In this document: positions 56,201 through 63,105 of the stretch, piece after piece
How the letters are laid out: every line of letters begins with the position of its first letter
How positions within the stretch are numbered: position 1 is the stretch's first letter
From: Schistocephalus solidus
Lineage: Eukaryota > Platyhelminthes > Cestoda > Diphyllobothriidea > Diphyllobothriidae
Direction of reading: 5' to 3'
DNA length: 64,000 bases
Assembly (NCBI GenBank): GCA_017591395.1
Contig: WEDG01001338.1
Coordinates: 124,001 to 188,000 of the forward strand
Program-made: the position numbers and the translations under genes
Notes under the pieces: model-generated
Told to the model about the DNA's origin: nothing
The model's input: the letters and a program-made list of their open reading frames with translations, nothing else
Database searches by the model: none

Positions 56201-57849
56201 GCTGTGGCGCACAAAGACAGGTACGCTGACCCGTCAGCCAATGCGCCCACTCCCACCTCAGACAACTTACTGGCTCGGATGGTGGTCTGATTGTGGGGGG
56301 GGGCGGAGAGAGTGAGGTCAACAGCTCAGCGCATTTTTCTCACTATAAACAATCTGACGCGCTTGAAACGATCACGGTGCGCTAAAAGCCGTGGCTTGGG
56401 AGGTTGCCAACTGACGGGATAACTCGGACCGCGTGGTCAGCCTAATGTGTGTTTTGTGTGGAGTGGCTGACTGGCGGACTGAGAGTCAGGCTGCAATGGC
56501 TCCTTCTTAATGTGGCCTTTATGGCACTCCCACTCCGTGGGATCCGAGCAAGGTGTGGTGGTACACCCAGGGGCGGCTCCGGTCGCGCCAGCCACATGCG
56601 CCCTCTCCCATCTCCGGTCTTCTTGACTCTGTCTTGAGACCGGGCTCAGGTAGGGGAGGAGGAGAGAGTGCGGTAGCTGCAGTGCAAGGCTACTATCACT
56701 TTAAATTAATTCACGCGCAAGTCACCGTCCCTGCACCACCTGTTGTGGAGCATACGGTGGACGTCGTCAAAATCGACGGTCGAACTGTCATGCTGCCGAT
56801 TGGCACGTGCAGTGGCGCTGCACTGTTTGGACGCCAGAATACTTATCTTCCTTCGACCTGCAAATCTGAGCTCTCCGTTGATCCCTCTTGGTCCGAATCG
56901 TTAACCATCGGTCCTTTATGCCTTTGGGCTTTCGTTGTGTTAAAAGCAATTTCTTGTTGCTGGCTGCTGGTGATCGGTCAATTCCTCTTTTCAAACTTCT
57001 CAAATTATGCGGTCGAGTTTTCAAAGGCCGTTGTTCTATTTTAACAAAATAGTGGCGCAAATGCAATTTTTCAAAAGATGTTTTTTTGCGGAGTACGCTG
57101 TCCACCGCGTCTCTTAGTTTATCCCCCTAAAGCCCCTATCATGCCCATTCCCGTATGACAGGAGGTCCTTCTCTGAGTGCAGCCACACATCTATTCGTCA
57201 ACCAAATAACTTTGCTCCATTGAGATGAACGCCAAATACATTTTCACATAGCGCAGACCAAGGGGGAGCTTGTTTCAACCACAGCACCTAAAGTGTTCTC
57301 TCTGCCTTTAAAGCGCGTTCGTTCGAAACTCCACTTACAGTACCCACTGATGCTTGAACAGAGGAGGAATTGAATTGAATACAACCGCGCACCGCAGTAG
57401 TCTCCCAGTGACTCCTACTGTTGGACGAATGCTGGCAGTCATCCGCTGATAATCACCTGCTGTTTCATATTATTACAAGCATAGTCCTCGTGGCCTTTCA
57501 GTAGACCCAATTAGTAGGCGCGGAAGACTCTCCCTGACCTCGATGATGGGAGATTCAAACGAACAACTGGAGGGTCGAGTTTCCTTTTCAGATGTCTAAT
57601 GGTGACCTTTAAGAGCACATTTTCACTGCAACTTCTGACCATATCGAAAATGGAAACTCTCTGTCACACATCGCCCTGGCATTTGAATCCGTTTGGCACC
57701 GAGGGATAGGGATTTTGTAGTAAGTTATGAGCTGAACAGAACCAGGCTTTAAGAGCAAATCAAAAGGTAACATCATATTAACAGAAGTCATACCTAGTAA
57801 ATTCGCGGACTCCCTTCGTGAAAAAGGCCAGATTTCTATAGAGAGACAT
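25694..57849 (-). CDS. DHRS12: Short-chain dehydrogenase/reductase, DHRS12-like; complete gene, seven exons
   Basis: Exons in order: 57,794-57,849; 49,052-49,271; 48,731-48,826; 44,880-45,014; 33,214-33,432; 26,361-26,499; 25,694-25,815. Every junction is GT...AG and the phases add up to 987 nt, 328 aa plus stop (human DHRS12 is about 317 aa by memory). The product starts [17 protein letters not shown], very close to the human start. The Rossmann cofactor motif VTGANSGIG is in exon 2, INNAG opens exon 4, and exon 5 has the catalytic Ser (VVSSGGM), YAQNK (YxxxK) and HPGWADTP. The C-terminus ([16 protein letters not shown]) also matches. All classical SDR catalytic residues are present, so an NAD(P)-dependent oxidoreductase is expected; the substrate is unknown. 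Introns are 8,522, 225, 3,716, 11,447, 6,714 and 545 nt and full of TEs. The gene follows GTF2F1 by 311 nt on the same strand. Confidence 0.93.
25860..25985 (-). repeat. Degraded SINE (minus strand)
   Basis: Reverse-complement matches to the SINE body (AGGAGAGACCAGTATGGCCGTTTCTAGCTC region) and a B-box-like GGTTCGAAC on the other strand. It lies in DHRS12-like intron 6. Confidence 0.55.
26361..26499 (-). CDS. DHRS12: DHRS12-like exon 6
   Basis: 139 nt. Acceptor CTCTTTACAG, donor GTAGGC after TTTTTAG. Encodes [26 protein letters not shown] and the first base of an Asp codon completed in exon 7. The frame stays open past the donor to about 26,305, but homology resumes only after splicing to exon 7. 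Confidence 0.92.
26664..27240. repeat. Compound trinucleotide microsatellite bracketed by inverted SINE heads
   Basis: The core (about 26,785-27,135) is (ATT)n, then (AGT)n on one side and (ACT)n on the other, about 350 nt. The flanks 26,664-26,760 and 27,130-27,240 are imperfect inverted repeats sharing GCTCATTCTCGAGCC and GAACTCACTC. Both flanks resemble the SINE head module (GAGCTCC, AAC-GG, GATC). The long poly-Leu and poly-Val frames here are translations of the repeat. Confidence 0.8.
27250..32050 (-). mobile_element. CR1-type LINE, long but decayed copy (ORF1 and ORF2)
   Basis: Read on the minus strand. ORF1-like pieces run from 32,040 to about 30,640: a Ser/Pro-rich start, a short coiled-coil-like [22 protein letters not shown], and a basic end with [12 protein letters not shown] and [11 protein letters not shown]2 starts near 29,990 with the endonuclease ([26 protein letters not shown]), continues with [21 protein letters not shown] (29,270), RT entry [11 protein letters not shown] (28,820), RT palm sequence (28,200-28,600, with [16 protein letters not shown] and YADNVKMW) and the C-terminal [12 protein letters not shown] (27,480). 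Many stops and shifts. A plus-strand tail (30,180-30,616) appears to interrupt it. It fills most of DHRS12-like intron 5 in sense orientation to that gene. Confidence 0.8.
30180..30616 (+). mobile_element. Possible 3' end of a second LINE, ending in ATT repeats
   Basis: This block breaks the minus-strand CR1 between ORF1 and the endonuclease. It has no coding match and ends with CTTATGGGCCTTAAATATGC followed by (ATT)5-like sequence on the plus strand, as LINE 3' ends do. It could also be the inter-ORF spacer of the host element. Confidence 0.35.
32588..32735 (+). repeat. Older tRNA-derived SINE with a recognisable anticodon arm
   Basis: A box TGGCTCAGTGGTTAGAGC, B box GGTTCGAGCCC. Between them TTGA-CTTCTGA-TCAA folds as an anticodon arm with anticodon TCT, so a tRNA-Arg(UCU)-like parent is likely. 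The body GTATGACTGGTTGATGATGG follows. There is no acceptor stem. It lies in DHRS12-like intron 5. Confidence 0.7.
32774..33180 (-). mobile_element. mariner-type transposase remnant
   Basis: The minus-strand frame 32,971-32,774 has [23 protein letters not shown], the second catalytic Asp block of mariner transposases (HxDNxxAHTA), and downstream FFLFPRMKK as in the DFFLFPKLK motif, with the third Asp segment lost. Sequence further upstream (to about 33,170) parallels the region before this block but has stops and frame changes. It ends about 35 nt from DHRS12-like exon 5. No terminal inverted repeats were recognised. Confidence 0.8.
33214..33432 (-). CDS. DHRS12: DHRS12-like exon 5 (catalytic Ser, Tyr, Lys)
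   Basis: 219 nt, phase 0. Acceptor CCGCCCTAG, donor GTAAGA. Encodes [28 protein letters not shown] (YxxxK) and [13 protein letters not shown]. Confidence 0.95.
33880..34300 (+). repeat. SINE unit plus head of a second unit (tandem)
   Basis: Head at about 33,895-33,980, tRNA-like part at 34,025-34,095 (A box TGGCTCAATGGTAGAGCG, B box GGTTCGAATCCC), body at 34,105-34,180, then a second head (34,190-34,290) that runs into a short (TA)n tract. Same tandem architecture as the array at 17.9-18.9 kb. Confidence 0.85.
34301..35027 (-). mobile_element. Penelope-like element, 3' fragment (second family)
   Basis: Minus strand: EHKLAIRR near 35,000, then [21 protein letters not shown] and further GIY-YIG C-terminal sequence to about 34,800, then 3' UTR with a hammerhead-like motif (34,402-34,432), ending at a (TA)n tract at 34,301-34,319. 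Close relative of the fragment at 16.6-17.6 kb. It is truncated on the 5' side, where it abuts a zinc-finger LINE RT fragment. Confidence 0.8.
34402..34432 (-). ncRNA. Hammerhead-like motif in PLE 3' UTR
   Basis: CTGACGAC, hairpin (GGTTGG/CCAACT), GAAA; 31 nt, nearly identical to the motif at 16,744-16,774. Confidence 0.5.
35028..37143 (+). mobile_element. Zinc-finger LINE, 5'-truncated copy with internal deletion
   Basis: The RT begins abruptly at [19 protein letters not shown] (35,034) and runs to the motif A region (FVDLTKAF, 35,350). It is replaced by about 120 nt of foreign sequence, resumes at 35,500 ([13 protein letters not shown] frame), and continues almost identical to 41,600-43,236: [32 protein letters not shown] and five C2H2-type fingers, with the stop at 37,142. 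One- and two-base indels split the frame (35,830, 36,240 and elsewhere). Its high identity to the copy 6 kb downstream points to recent activity or local duplication. Confidence 0.88.
37144..38695 (+). repeat. 3' tail of the zinc-finger LINE, with an internal ~690-nt duplication
   Basis: Noncoding tail built of related modules. GTGGCTTGGAAGGTTGCCAA with its following ~150 nt occurs at about 37,611 and again at 38,299, and a diverged version lies at 37,910. Each module carries GAGTGGCTGACTGGCGGACT-like sequence and ATGGCTCCTTCTTA. It ends with GTGGAGCATACGGTGGACCTC at 38,651-38,671. Copies at 43,237-44,105 and 55,923-56,795 have the single-length form. Confidence 0.85.
39325..40510 (+). CDS. 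LINE APE-type endonuclease and linker
   Basis: AP-endonuclease-like domain that would nick target DNA for target-primed reverse transcription. Visible motifs: AAWNVRSL (39,325), [12 protein letters not shown] (39,427), FAIRND, ISAYAPP (39,655), [14 protein letters not shown] (39,760), [14 protein letters not shown] (39,975) and [11 protein letters not shown] (40,043), i.e. the catalytic Glu, Asp-Asn and terminal Asp-His of the family. Its frame is open from 39,416 to 40,534. A linker ([34 protein letters not shown]) leads to the RT. One missing base near 39,345 and one near 40,512 put the start and the RT in other frames. Confidence 0.85.
40511..41600 (+). CDS. LINE reverse transcriptase (frames shifted at about 41,080, 41,215 and 41,575)
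   Basis: RT fingers and palm in order: [29 protein letters not shown] (40,797), [19 protein letters not shown] (40,894), [18 protein letters not shown] (40,987), motif A FVDLTKAF (41,192), [20 protein letters not shown] (41,361) and the catalytic FADDCA (41,556). Copies the element RNA at a nicked target site. Three one-base insertions relative to the copy at 53.7-55.9 kb interrupt it. Confidence 0.88.
41600..43236 (+). CDS. LINE post-RT region with five C-terminal C2H2-type zinc fingers
   Basis: The open frame 41,443-43,236 is native from about 41,576. After the thumb-like part ([56 protein letters not shown]) come five fingers at about 42,428, 42,710, 42,833, 43,024 and 43,149. The first is [22 protein letters not shown] (His-Cys ending). 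The others end H-x3-[37 protein letters not shown] and [12 protein letters not shown]. Thr/Pro-rich linkers separate them. Fingers of two alternating types ([12 protein letters not shown] and HRMGLxGHMRxH) suggest growth by duplication. They may bind DNA or the element's own RNA. Confidence 0.9.
43237..44105 (+). repeat. 3' tail of the zinc-finger LINE (~870 nt)
   Basis: Follows the finger ORF stop directly. Contains CACGGTTTCCTAGAAACCGTG (a 9-bp perfect inverted repeat with a short loop, 43,324-43,344), GTGGAGCATACGGTGGACCTC, and ends at GACGGTCGAACTGTCG. Nearly identical to the tail at 37.1-38.7 kb. Confidence 0.88.
44150..44600 (-). mobile_element. Penelope-like element 3' end (third sequence type)
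   Basis: Minus strand: the end of a GIY-YIG ORF ([14 protein letters not shown], parallel to GREFLEA in the other PLEs) near 44,390, then 3' UTR with a hammerhead-like motif at 44,247-44,277 and the shared downstream ACTTACGCATTAAAGTTTC. The upstream protein part is too decayed to follow beyond about 44,600. Confidence 0.65.
44247..44277 (-). ncRNA. Hammerhead-like motif in PLE 3' end
   Basis: CTGACGAC, then GAG-CTGG / CCAG-T-CTC hairpin with a GGGA loop, then GAAA; 31 nt. The best-paired of the five sites. Confidence 0.55.
44880..45014 (-). CDS. DHRS12: DHRS12-like exon 4 (NNAG motif)
   Basis: 135 nt, phase 0 at both ends. Acceptor TGCCTTCGCAG, donor GTGAGC. Encodes [13 protein letters not shown], then [20 protein letters not shown]. 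Confidence 0.95.
45015..46589. other. Part of DHRS12-like intron 3; old SINE body at 45,780-45,880
   Basis: Mostly AT-rich with no recognisable coding. At 45,780-45,880 CACCACCTGGAGGTATGCC, GGCTAATAATTCAGAAATAG and GCCTTGTCTTGACAAGC resemble a decayed SINE body. Confidence 0.45.
46590..47222 (+). repeat. Solo 3' tail of the zinc-finger LINE
   Basis: Matches the tail (TGTGTGCGTTATGGGGGCCA at 46,604 through ATCGACGGTCGAACTAT at 47,220) but has no LINE coding sequence next to it. Lies in DHRS12-like intron 3. Confidence 0.85.
47223..48730. other. Remainder of DHRS12-like intron 3; nothing identified
   Basis: No repeat or gene recognised. The minus-strand frames here have no domain matches. Exon 3 begins just above it. 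Confidence 0.35.
48731..48826 (-). CDS. DHRS12: DHRS12-like exon 3
   Basis: 96 nt, phase 0 at both ends. Acceptor CTTCTCTAG, donor GTAAGT. Encodes [17 protein letters not shown], with the Asp of the NADB fold after beta-3 (VDLS). Confidence 0.92.
49052..49271 (-). CDS. DHRS12: DHRS12-like exon 2 (cofactor-binding motif)
   Basis: Acceptor TTCCCTTTCCAG, donor GTAGCA, 220 nt. Encodes [10 protein letters not shown], then [14 protein letters not shown] (TGxxxGxG dinucleotide-binding motif) and [15 protein letters not shown]. Confidence 0.95.
49272..50029. other. Start of DHRS12-like intron 1; nothing identified
   Basis: AT-rich, no coding or repeat signal recognised up to the LINE tail that begins near 50,030. 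Confidence 0.35.
50030..52975 (-). mobile_element. Zinc-finger LINE, minus-strand copy with duplicated finger block and 3' tail
   Basis: Minus strand from 52,975: RT end ([17 protein letters not shown] at 52,860), [16 protein letters not shown] and [16 protein letters not shown] (52,500-52,390), then fingers from about 52,130 ([11 protein letters not shown]) to about 51,040, and the tail 50,700-50,030. Stops and shifts occur throughout. The segment with CATGTGAGGTGCAGAGGCTG occurs twice (50,951 and 51,518, 567 nt apart), each with fingers beside it, so the finger region has been duplicated in tandem. It is 5'-truncated at a SINE junction. Confidence 0.85.
52976..53170 (+). repeat. SINE (tRNA part and body) ending in (TA)n
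   Basis: A box TGGCTCAATGGTAGAGCG at 53,019, B box GGTTCGAATCCC at 53,060, body to 53,170. Most of the head is missing: only TCGTTCCCGATCACAACCGAC remains after the LINE junction. Confidence 0.85.
53171..53219. repeat. (TA)n microsatellite after SINE
   Basis: About 48 nt of TA repeats at the SINE 3' end. Confidence 0.95.
53220..53690 (+). repeat. Direct repeat, ~100 nt, 366 nt apart
   Basis: AATTGCAGAGAGGAGACAAG... (53,220-53,322) recurs at 53,587-53,690 with few changes, ending in both cases at CCCTGACTACCAGCT. The second copy joins directly to the RT of the next LINE copy. The 260 nt between them have no recognisable content. Confidence 0.8.
53691..55922 (+). mobile_element. Zinc-finger LINE, 5'-truncated copy
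   Basis: Starts inside the RT ([17 protein letters not shown] at 53,698) and keeps one frame to 54,548: motif [13 protein letters not shown] (53,886), a frame-neutral scramble after TDNGDG, and LLLADDCAL at 54,242, where the usual Phe of the FADD box is Leu. A TAG at 54,546 (CAG in other copies) breaks it. The frame resumes 54,597-55,097 and then goes through five fingers (55,125-55,905), of which two have altered ligands: PSPRAF (Cys lost) near 55,525 and CPHWSRKF (Cys to Trp) near 55,845. Stop at 55,920-55,922. Confidence 0.88.
55923..56795 (+). repeat. 3' tail of the zinc-finger LINE
   Basis: Same single-length tail as at 43,237-44,105, including the GGTTTCCTAGAAACC inverted repeat (56,014) and the GTGGAGCATACGGTGGACGTC end near 56,750. 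Confidence 0.87.
56796..57793. other. 5' part of DHRS12-like intron 1; nothing identified
   Basis: No repeat, RNA or coding signal recognised between the LINE tail and exon 1 of the DHRS12-like gene. Confidence 0.35.
57794..57849 (-). CDS. DHRS12: DHRS12-like exon 1 (start codon)
   Basis: ATG at 57,849-57,847 opens [10 protein letters not shown]. The exon ends after ACT AG at a GTATGA donor, leaving two bases that join the first base of exon 2 into an Arg codon. The start is supported by near identity to the start of vertebrate DHRS12. An acceptor-like TTTTTAGTTTTAG ends 3 nt before the ATG. Confidence 0.9.
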
Positions 57850-58160
57850 GACCTAAAACTAAAAAGTGCCCTCCGTTAATGAATCGTCACAGCGAGAACA
57901 CGCAAGTCATTGTAACGTTTGAAACATTAGCCAGACTGCATAAACAGTACCCAAAGCAAATATATTGCAAAAAATAGACGCGTATGTACAAGATAAAAGG
58001 CTGTTTAGTAAATAGTAGAAGCACAGAGGCAGGTCCACTGCACAGCCGCCACTTTCAAGTGTTTTGTGGTGTGCAACGTGAAGAAGCCTGCTCATTTTCG
58101 CACATTCATTAAGTTAAGTGGACGGAGGTTTCCTTGGTAGGAGGAGTACAAGGGAGTCAT
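57850..58160 (-). promoter_or_regulatory. Short GTF2F1-DHRS12 intergenic spacer with acceptor-like site
   Basis: 311 nt between the GTF2F1 stop and the DHRS12-like ATG on the same strand. On the minus strand a T-rich tract ending TTTTTAGTTTTAG stops 3 nt before the ATG, a good splice acceptor. The GTF2F1 stop overlaps GATAAA, a variant polyadenylation hexamer. Both fit trans-splicing of a downstream operon gene, known in flatworms, but a conventional 5' UTR intron or promoter cannot be excluded. Confidence 0.45.
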
Positions 58161-59002
58161 TTATCGCTTGAGAGACAGCACATGTTGTCCATTAATGATC
58201 TGCTTTATGGGTCTCAGCCGCCTGAGAGCATTCGCCAGCAGGGTTTGGGCATCGTCCGTCTTCGGGACGAGCTTCTTGATGCGAATCTTCTTCAACAACT
58301 CTGTCACAGTGATGGGCTTTCGCATGAGGTACTTCCGTACGTGGGCCGTTAGCTCGTCGTCCGGTGGTGGTGGTGGTGGTGCCGCCGTCGCGGCTACGGT
58401 CGCAGGTGTGGCAGCGTTGTCCGCCATCTTGAGACGTTTAACCGCACCTCCCTCCGTCATCTCCTCAGTGGCACCAGTCTCGGCAGGTCGCTTTGGCATG
58501 ACCGTGGTAGGAGGATTGGCTGCGGAGTCCTTTGAGGAAGGACTACCAGTGACAGCAGTAGATGCAGAAGAGGCCGAAACCTTGTCGGAGATTTTGCGCA
58601 TCATTTCGGCCTTCTTCTGAGCCATGCGCGCCAGCCGCTCGGGATCGTCCGGTGCCATGTCAAAGTCAGAATCAGAGGAGGTGGAGGAGGAGTCAGAAGA
58701 CGAAGTGGAGGACGAGGAGGACGAAGAGGCGTTTTCATCATCGTCGTCGTCGTCCGAGGAGCCAGATGAGGACTCGTTCTCATCAACTCTGCTGCCGTTG
58801 CGGTGATGGTGATGGCGGTGCCGCTTGTGTTTACCCCCTCGTGATCCGTTACCGCCTTCGCCTTCTCTGCCGGACTTGGAGGAGTGCTTACGTCCACCGG
58901 CCTCGGCATCACTGCCATCGCGGTCTCCGGCCCCTTCTCCGCCCTCATCTCCAGCATGGACATCATTTGGCTTCAATTCGTCGGGATTCTCATCCGAATC
59001 AC
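58161..59002 (-). CDS. GTF2F1: General transcription factor IIF subunit 1 (RAP74), C-terminal exon
   Basis: 842 nt: two bases of a split codon, 279 codons and a TAA stop. Acceptor TTTTTGCCTGCCAG. Residues 1-115 are a low-complexity acidic, Ser- and His-rich stretch as in the middle of RAP74. A Lys/Ala helix-like segment follows (RLARMAQKKAEMMRKI), then a Ser/Thr/Pro linker. Residues 216-279 are the RAP74 C-terminal winged helix: VRKYLMRKPITVTELLKKI, then LANALRRLRPIKQIINGQHVLSLK, closely following the human domain. TFIIF brings RNA polymerase II to the promoter, and this domain binds the FCP1 phosphatase and the polymerase side in other species. The N-terminal exons lie beyond 59,002 and were not found in the window. 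Confidence 0.93.
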
Positions 59003-60439
59003 CTGGCAGGCAAAAATACATTTTTTAGTCTTTCACTCTAAACAGCGCCAATTTTTAGGGGGCGTGGTTATAAGTACTTGCACCTCCTGGATTACATGTG
59101 GCACAGCGTTAAGTTTCATGAAAGATTTGGGTTAGGGCTGGGGTGAGCGTGAGCTAAATGGGAACCAGGTACCCACTGTGGTACGGGATACGCATATCTA
59201 CGTCCAACCTGGAGGCCTTTGTGCGGACATCACAACCCTATAAAAGTAATCTTTCCAATTGGAAAGAACAATTTTAGAATTCTGGTTAAAATTTCGGGAG
59301 ATAGCATGTCTAATGCATGGGCATTGTTATGTCCCGATGTTTGGATGAGAAAGAGAAGGAAGGCGAGTTGCAGGAAAAACCGCTTTATTCTGCCAACCTG
59401 AATAACAGTATCCCGAAACCGTTAAAATTCCTCTTATTATGTCGACACCCTGGACCCTGGCCTGGTGATCGTGGATGGGCTGCTTACTGTGCGATAATTT
59501 CGGAAAATCCCTCGTGTTTGGTCGGTCACTGGATGGGTTGCAGGCCTGAGCAAAGACATAGAGCTTGCGGGATCATGTCACACAGCCTGGTTGATTTCAC
59601 GCGTGCATTTTGCGGCCGGTCGTGCGTGGGTCGCATGTATTCCTTACGCTTTAGGTCGCACGACTCCGTCCTTTTTCTGTCCTCCACAACAGGCATTCAG
59701 TGCTTACGAAATTAATCATGTACATGGATTTACTGTTGATGAACTATTGCGTGAAGTGTTAACCGAAATTCTGACTAGAAAAGATTACTTGAGTTGTAAT
59801 AGTAATTATTGGAGATCATACTCCCAATATATTTAAGTCACGTCATGATGACAGCATCCGAACGTGCTACTTTCCGGCAGCCCCCAAAAAACTACAGTCT
59901 GTACAGGAATTACTTAAGTACTAGGATTCTTTCAGTTATTTGCAATACTCTTATAAATTAAAGTACAATTTATAGAAAACATGCGCAAAAAATATTCTTT
60001 ATTGTGCTCAGTTGGTAGTGAATTACGTCTTCTTCAAATTTTAAACATCGACAAAGGTATCCTTTGATGTTAAAAAGTTTAGGAACGTCCCCCAAAATCG
60101 GACGTGCCGACGGTTGAGAAGGACTTATTTCTTACTTTGCCTTTTCTAGGGGATCTGGCGAGCTTTTCTAAACACCGTGGTTTCAGGTAAGGATGTCTTG
60201 TATGACCGTCTAAACAAGACAAGTGAACAGCAAAAGCCCGCAATACATGTGGCTTTGCGCCCAAGTCTGGGGAAATTAGGTTGAGGGTCAGGGTTAAGTT
60301 CAGAGTTGGGGTTAGGGTTAGGATTAGGCTAATGGTAAGGGCCGCTTAAACGCTAACATCGCCAGCCGCTAAGATGAGACTAGTGGTCTCAAGTACTCCA
60401 CTTCTTCGCCTTGAAGGCAAGTACAGACTGCCCTTTCGG
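59003..60439. other. Probable GTF2F1 intron; nothing identified apart from telomere-like repeats
   Basis: Plus-strand frames at 59,219-59,836 have no recognisable domain. Imperfect TTAGGG-like units occur at 60,304-60,333. Confidence 0.35.
60304..60333 (+). repeat. Short interstitial telomere-like repeats
   Basis: GGGGTTAGGGTTAGGATTAGG: about three units of TTAGGG or near variants. TTAGGG is the flatworm telomere unit. Too short to be a chromosome end. Confidence 0.5.
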
Positions 60440-61150
60440 ACCTCCTAAAGGTGCATCTACGCCTTTACTTGATCCTGTGAGGCAGGTTATATTGGTCGAA
60501 CAACTGGGCGCCTATCCAGGCGGATGCAGCTACCGCACTCTCTCCTCCTCCTCCCCACCTGAGCCCGGTGTCGACAGAATCAAAAAGGCCGGAGTTTGGA
60601 GAGAGTACAGGTGGCTGACGCGGCCGGAGCCGCCCCTGGGCGTACCACCACACCTGGCTCGAATCCCACAGAGTGGGAATGTCATAATGGTCACATTAAG
60701 GAGGAGCTATTGTAAACTGACTTTCAGTCCGCCAGTCAGTCGCTTCGCACAAACCCACACTGGGCTGACCTTGCGGTCCGAATTATCCCGTCAGATGGCA
60801 ACCTTCTAATCTATGGTTTTTAGCTCCCCGTGATAGCTTCAAATCCGTCAGATTGTTTATAGAGAGGAACATGCGCTGAGCCGTCGACCTCACACTCTAT
60901 TCCTATTCCCAGACCCCTGCCATTGTCAGAGCCGGTCAGTGGATTGTTGTGGGGAATGGGTGCAGCAACAGATGACCTTATCTTAGCGTAGCACATACAC
61001 GATCTGGCCCCCAAGCTCAAGCACCAGAATTGCCCACGAGAGTGGGGTTGAGTGGCTCACATCGCCCATATGCGAGAGTGCCAGAGATCGCGTTAGGAAG
61101 GAGCCATTGCAGCCTGACTCTCATACCAACAGTCGGTCACTCCGCACTTC
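60440..61150 (-). repeat. Solo 3' tail of the zinc-finger LINE (minus strand, diverged)
   Basis: Reverse complement of the tail: CACCTGAGCCCGGTGTCGAC near 60,558, GCGGCCGGAGCCGCCCCTGG at 60,620, GAGGAGCTATTG near 60,700 and a second module at 60,840-61,130. More diverged than the 46.6 kb copy. No LINE coding sequence beside it. Confidence 0.8.
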
Positions 61151-62230
61151 GTACATAAATGTAAGTTTCCTTACACTTTTAGATTGAAAACCCTGAATGC
61201 AGGTGCAACAGCAGTTTGGATTCGAAAGTATTTTGGCATTTAGAAAGTTATTTTAAAATCGAAAGGTACACTTTCTTCAAGTACAGAATTTGACGGTGTG
61301 ACTCGTTACCAAATAAGCACTAGAAAGAATAGTTTGGCACCTGTTTTGTATACAATAAATCGAAAAAAATGGAACAAATGCATGCCATCCTCGCAGAAAA
61401 GCCCGTGCGCCCGACAGCGTCCCGCACTGGCTGCGGCCACAGGGACCCGTCAGATCTGATTGGTTCATGTCCGCAAGAAGGCACTCGGTTCTTCTCTATC
61501 GTCCTCTTCAAGTGGACTGGACAGAATGCGGCCGATCTGAACGGGACAGGCAGCATTTCAATGAGAAGGAGTTGTCGTTTTTTGAATACACTTTCGCTCG
61601 GCCGATCGTGTTCTCTTGCTCTACCGTGTTGGGGTTGGGACGACCGTCAATCAAGCATGGACTTCGTGCGAATTCCGGGTAATAACACTACTAAGGTAGT
61701 CATTTTTAGTGCAGTTTTTAAAGGCAGCTGGAAAAACTTGTGCTAAAACCGGCCTCCTGGCGTGACTTAAATATCTTGAGATTATGCTGTACGTTCATTG
61801 ACATTGTAACTCTACTTAAGTAAGCTCTTCTAAGCGAAAACACAGTTCATAATTTCGGCTAGCATTTAATGCTCAACTACGCATAAGGGCCGGTTGTGAA
61901 AGCAGATATGATCGGCGCAACAGGGCCCACTTCACTGAGAGGCCCAAAGTGAATGGAAACTATATTGCCAACAACTCGTCAAAGACTGAGACCTGTTATG
62001 GGCATTAAAAACAGCGTCGCACTTCGATGGCCAATCATCCTCCATACCCTACCTCCAGGTGGGATGGGTCAGGCTTTCGTCATCTATTTAAGCCCTCGAG
62101 GGTGCCCGTGGACACATCGCCATATTGGAGTTGCTGTGAAAGCCAGAAGGTACTGGGTATCTTCTTGTTTATTCGTGCTCCATGCCTGTGAACTCAGGGC
62201 TACGTGAGTACTTCCTTGTACTGCGGAAGG
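61151..62230. other. No gene recognised
   Basis: A plus-strand frame at 61,369-61,746 exists but shows no domain. No repeat recognised. Confidence 0.3.
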
Positions 62231-62640
62231 CTGCGCTCATCTAGCCGGCCTCGATTGTGTCCCGACCTGTACCTCTCCACGAGTAATCATCCGCATCGGC
62301 AGAGCTGGACAGTTCAACCCATTCTCTTCGCCAACGATGGAGATCGAATAGCGAAGGTGTCCAAGAACGACTACCACGTCTTGACAAACCGTGTTGAGCC
62401 AGGTCTTGAGCTGACCCCCTCTTCAACGCCTCCAATTGGGAAGGGGGTCGGATCAAGGGCAGTAACACTGAGTTCGTGAGGTGGGTGACAAAGAACGTGG
62501 TCAAACCACCTCAGTGATCTTTCTTGGATAGCCTGGGATATCCCTGCGATGTTGCCACAGCGAATGTGGACCGTCTCCTTTGAAATGAAGTCTGTGGACT
62601 CAACATGACGGATGGTCTTCATGCGGTGGTGGTCAAGCGG
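62231..62640 (-). mobile_element. 3' fragment of the 6.4-9.5 kb LINE family
   Basis: The minus-strand frame 62,622-62,371 encodes TDFISKETVHIRCGNIAGISQ and RWFDHVLCHPPHELSVTALD, parallel to 9,088-9,230. A following segment matches the 3' end (about 62,250). Truncated at both ends. Confidence 0.8.
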
Positions 62641-63014
62641 AATCTTTCGACTGCGCTTGCCTTAAAACGAGTCTTAGGGTGTACTACGACAGTTCGAAAG
62701 TCAATTTCGACTATTTCCACCGAATGGGCCACAGCATGGTGGTCGCCGGGAGGACGACTTGAGCTTGAATTTGCTTATACTGATAGTGTACTTGCACAGC
62801 GCATTTACAGAACTCTCTGCTCCCTAGACCGCCTGAGTCCGGTGCATTGACAGAGGAAAGAAACCCGGAGGCAGGATCGGACGTAGTTGACTAACGCGGC
62901 GTGAGTTTACGTCTAGGCGTGCCACAGTATGCGCCTGCCATGGCCTGGTCTGGTTCCCGTGTCGGTCCACCGCATCTACCGCGGGGACCTTTTTAGGGAC
63001 ATCGAGTGTACTAC

Positions 63015-63105
63015 AAAGACTTCGACTCGAAAGAAGCAGTCCGCACTCGCCGCGTCAACATCACGACAACCCAGCTTATTCAGGGAAAAAGGTTTATGTA
63101 GTTGA
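63015..63105 (+). mobile_element. Scrap of the same LINE family (plus strand)
   Basis: YKDFDSKEAVRTRRVNITTT parallels the TDFVSKETVRTRCENIARIS region of the 9.1 kb copy. About 90 nt. Confidence 0.55.

Noticed and set aside
58168..59041. Plus-strand open frames opposite GTF2F1
   Set aside because: Shadows of the low-complexity GTF2F1 coding strand; the winged-helix match is on the minus strand.
60304..60333. Chromosome end (telomere)
   Set aside because: Only about three imperfect units, with ordinary sequence on both sides.
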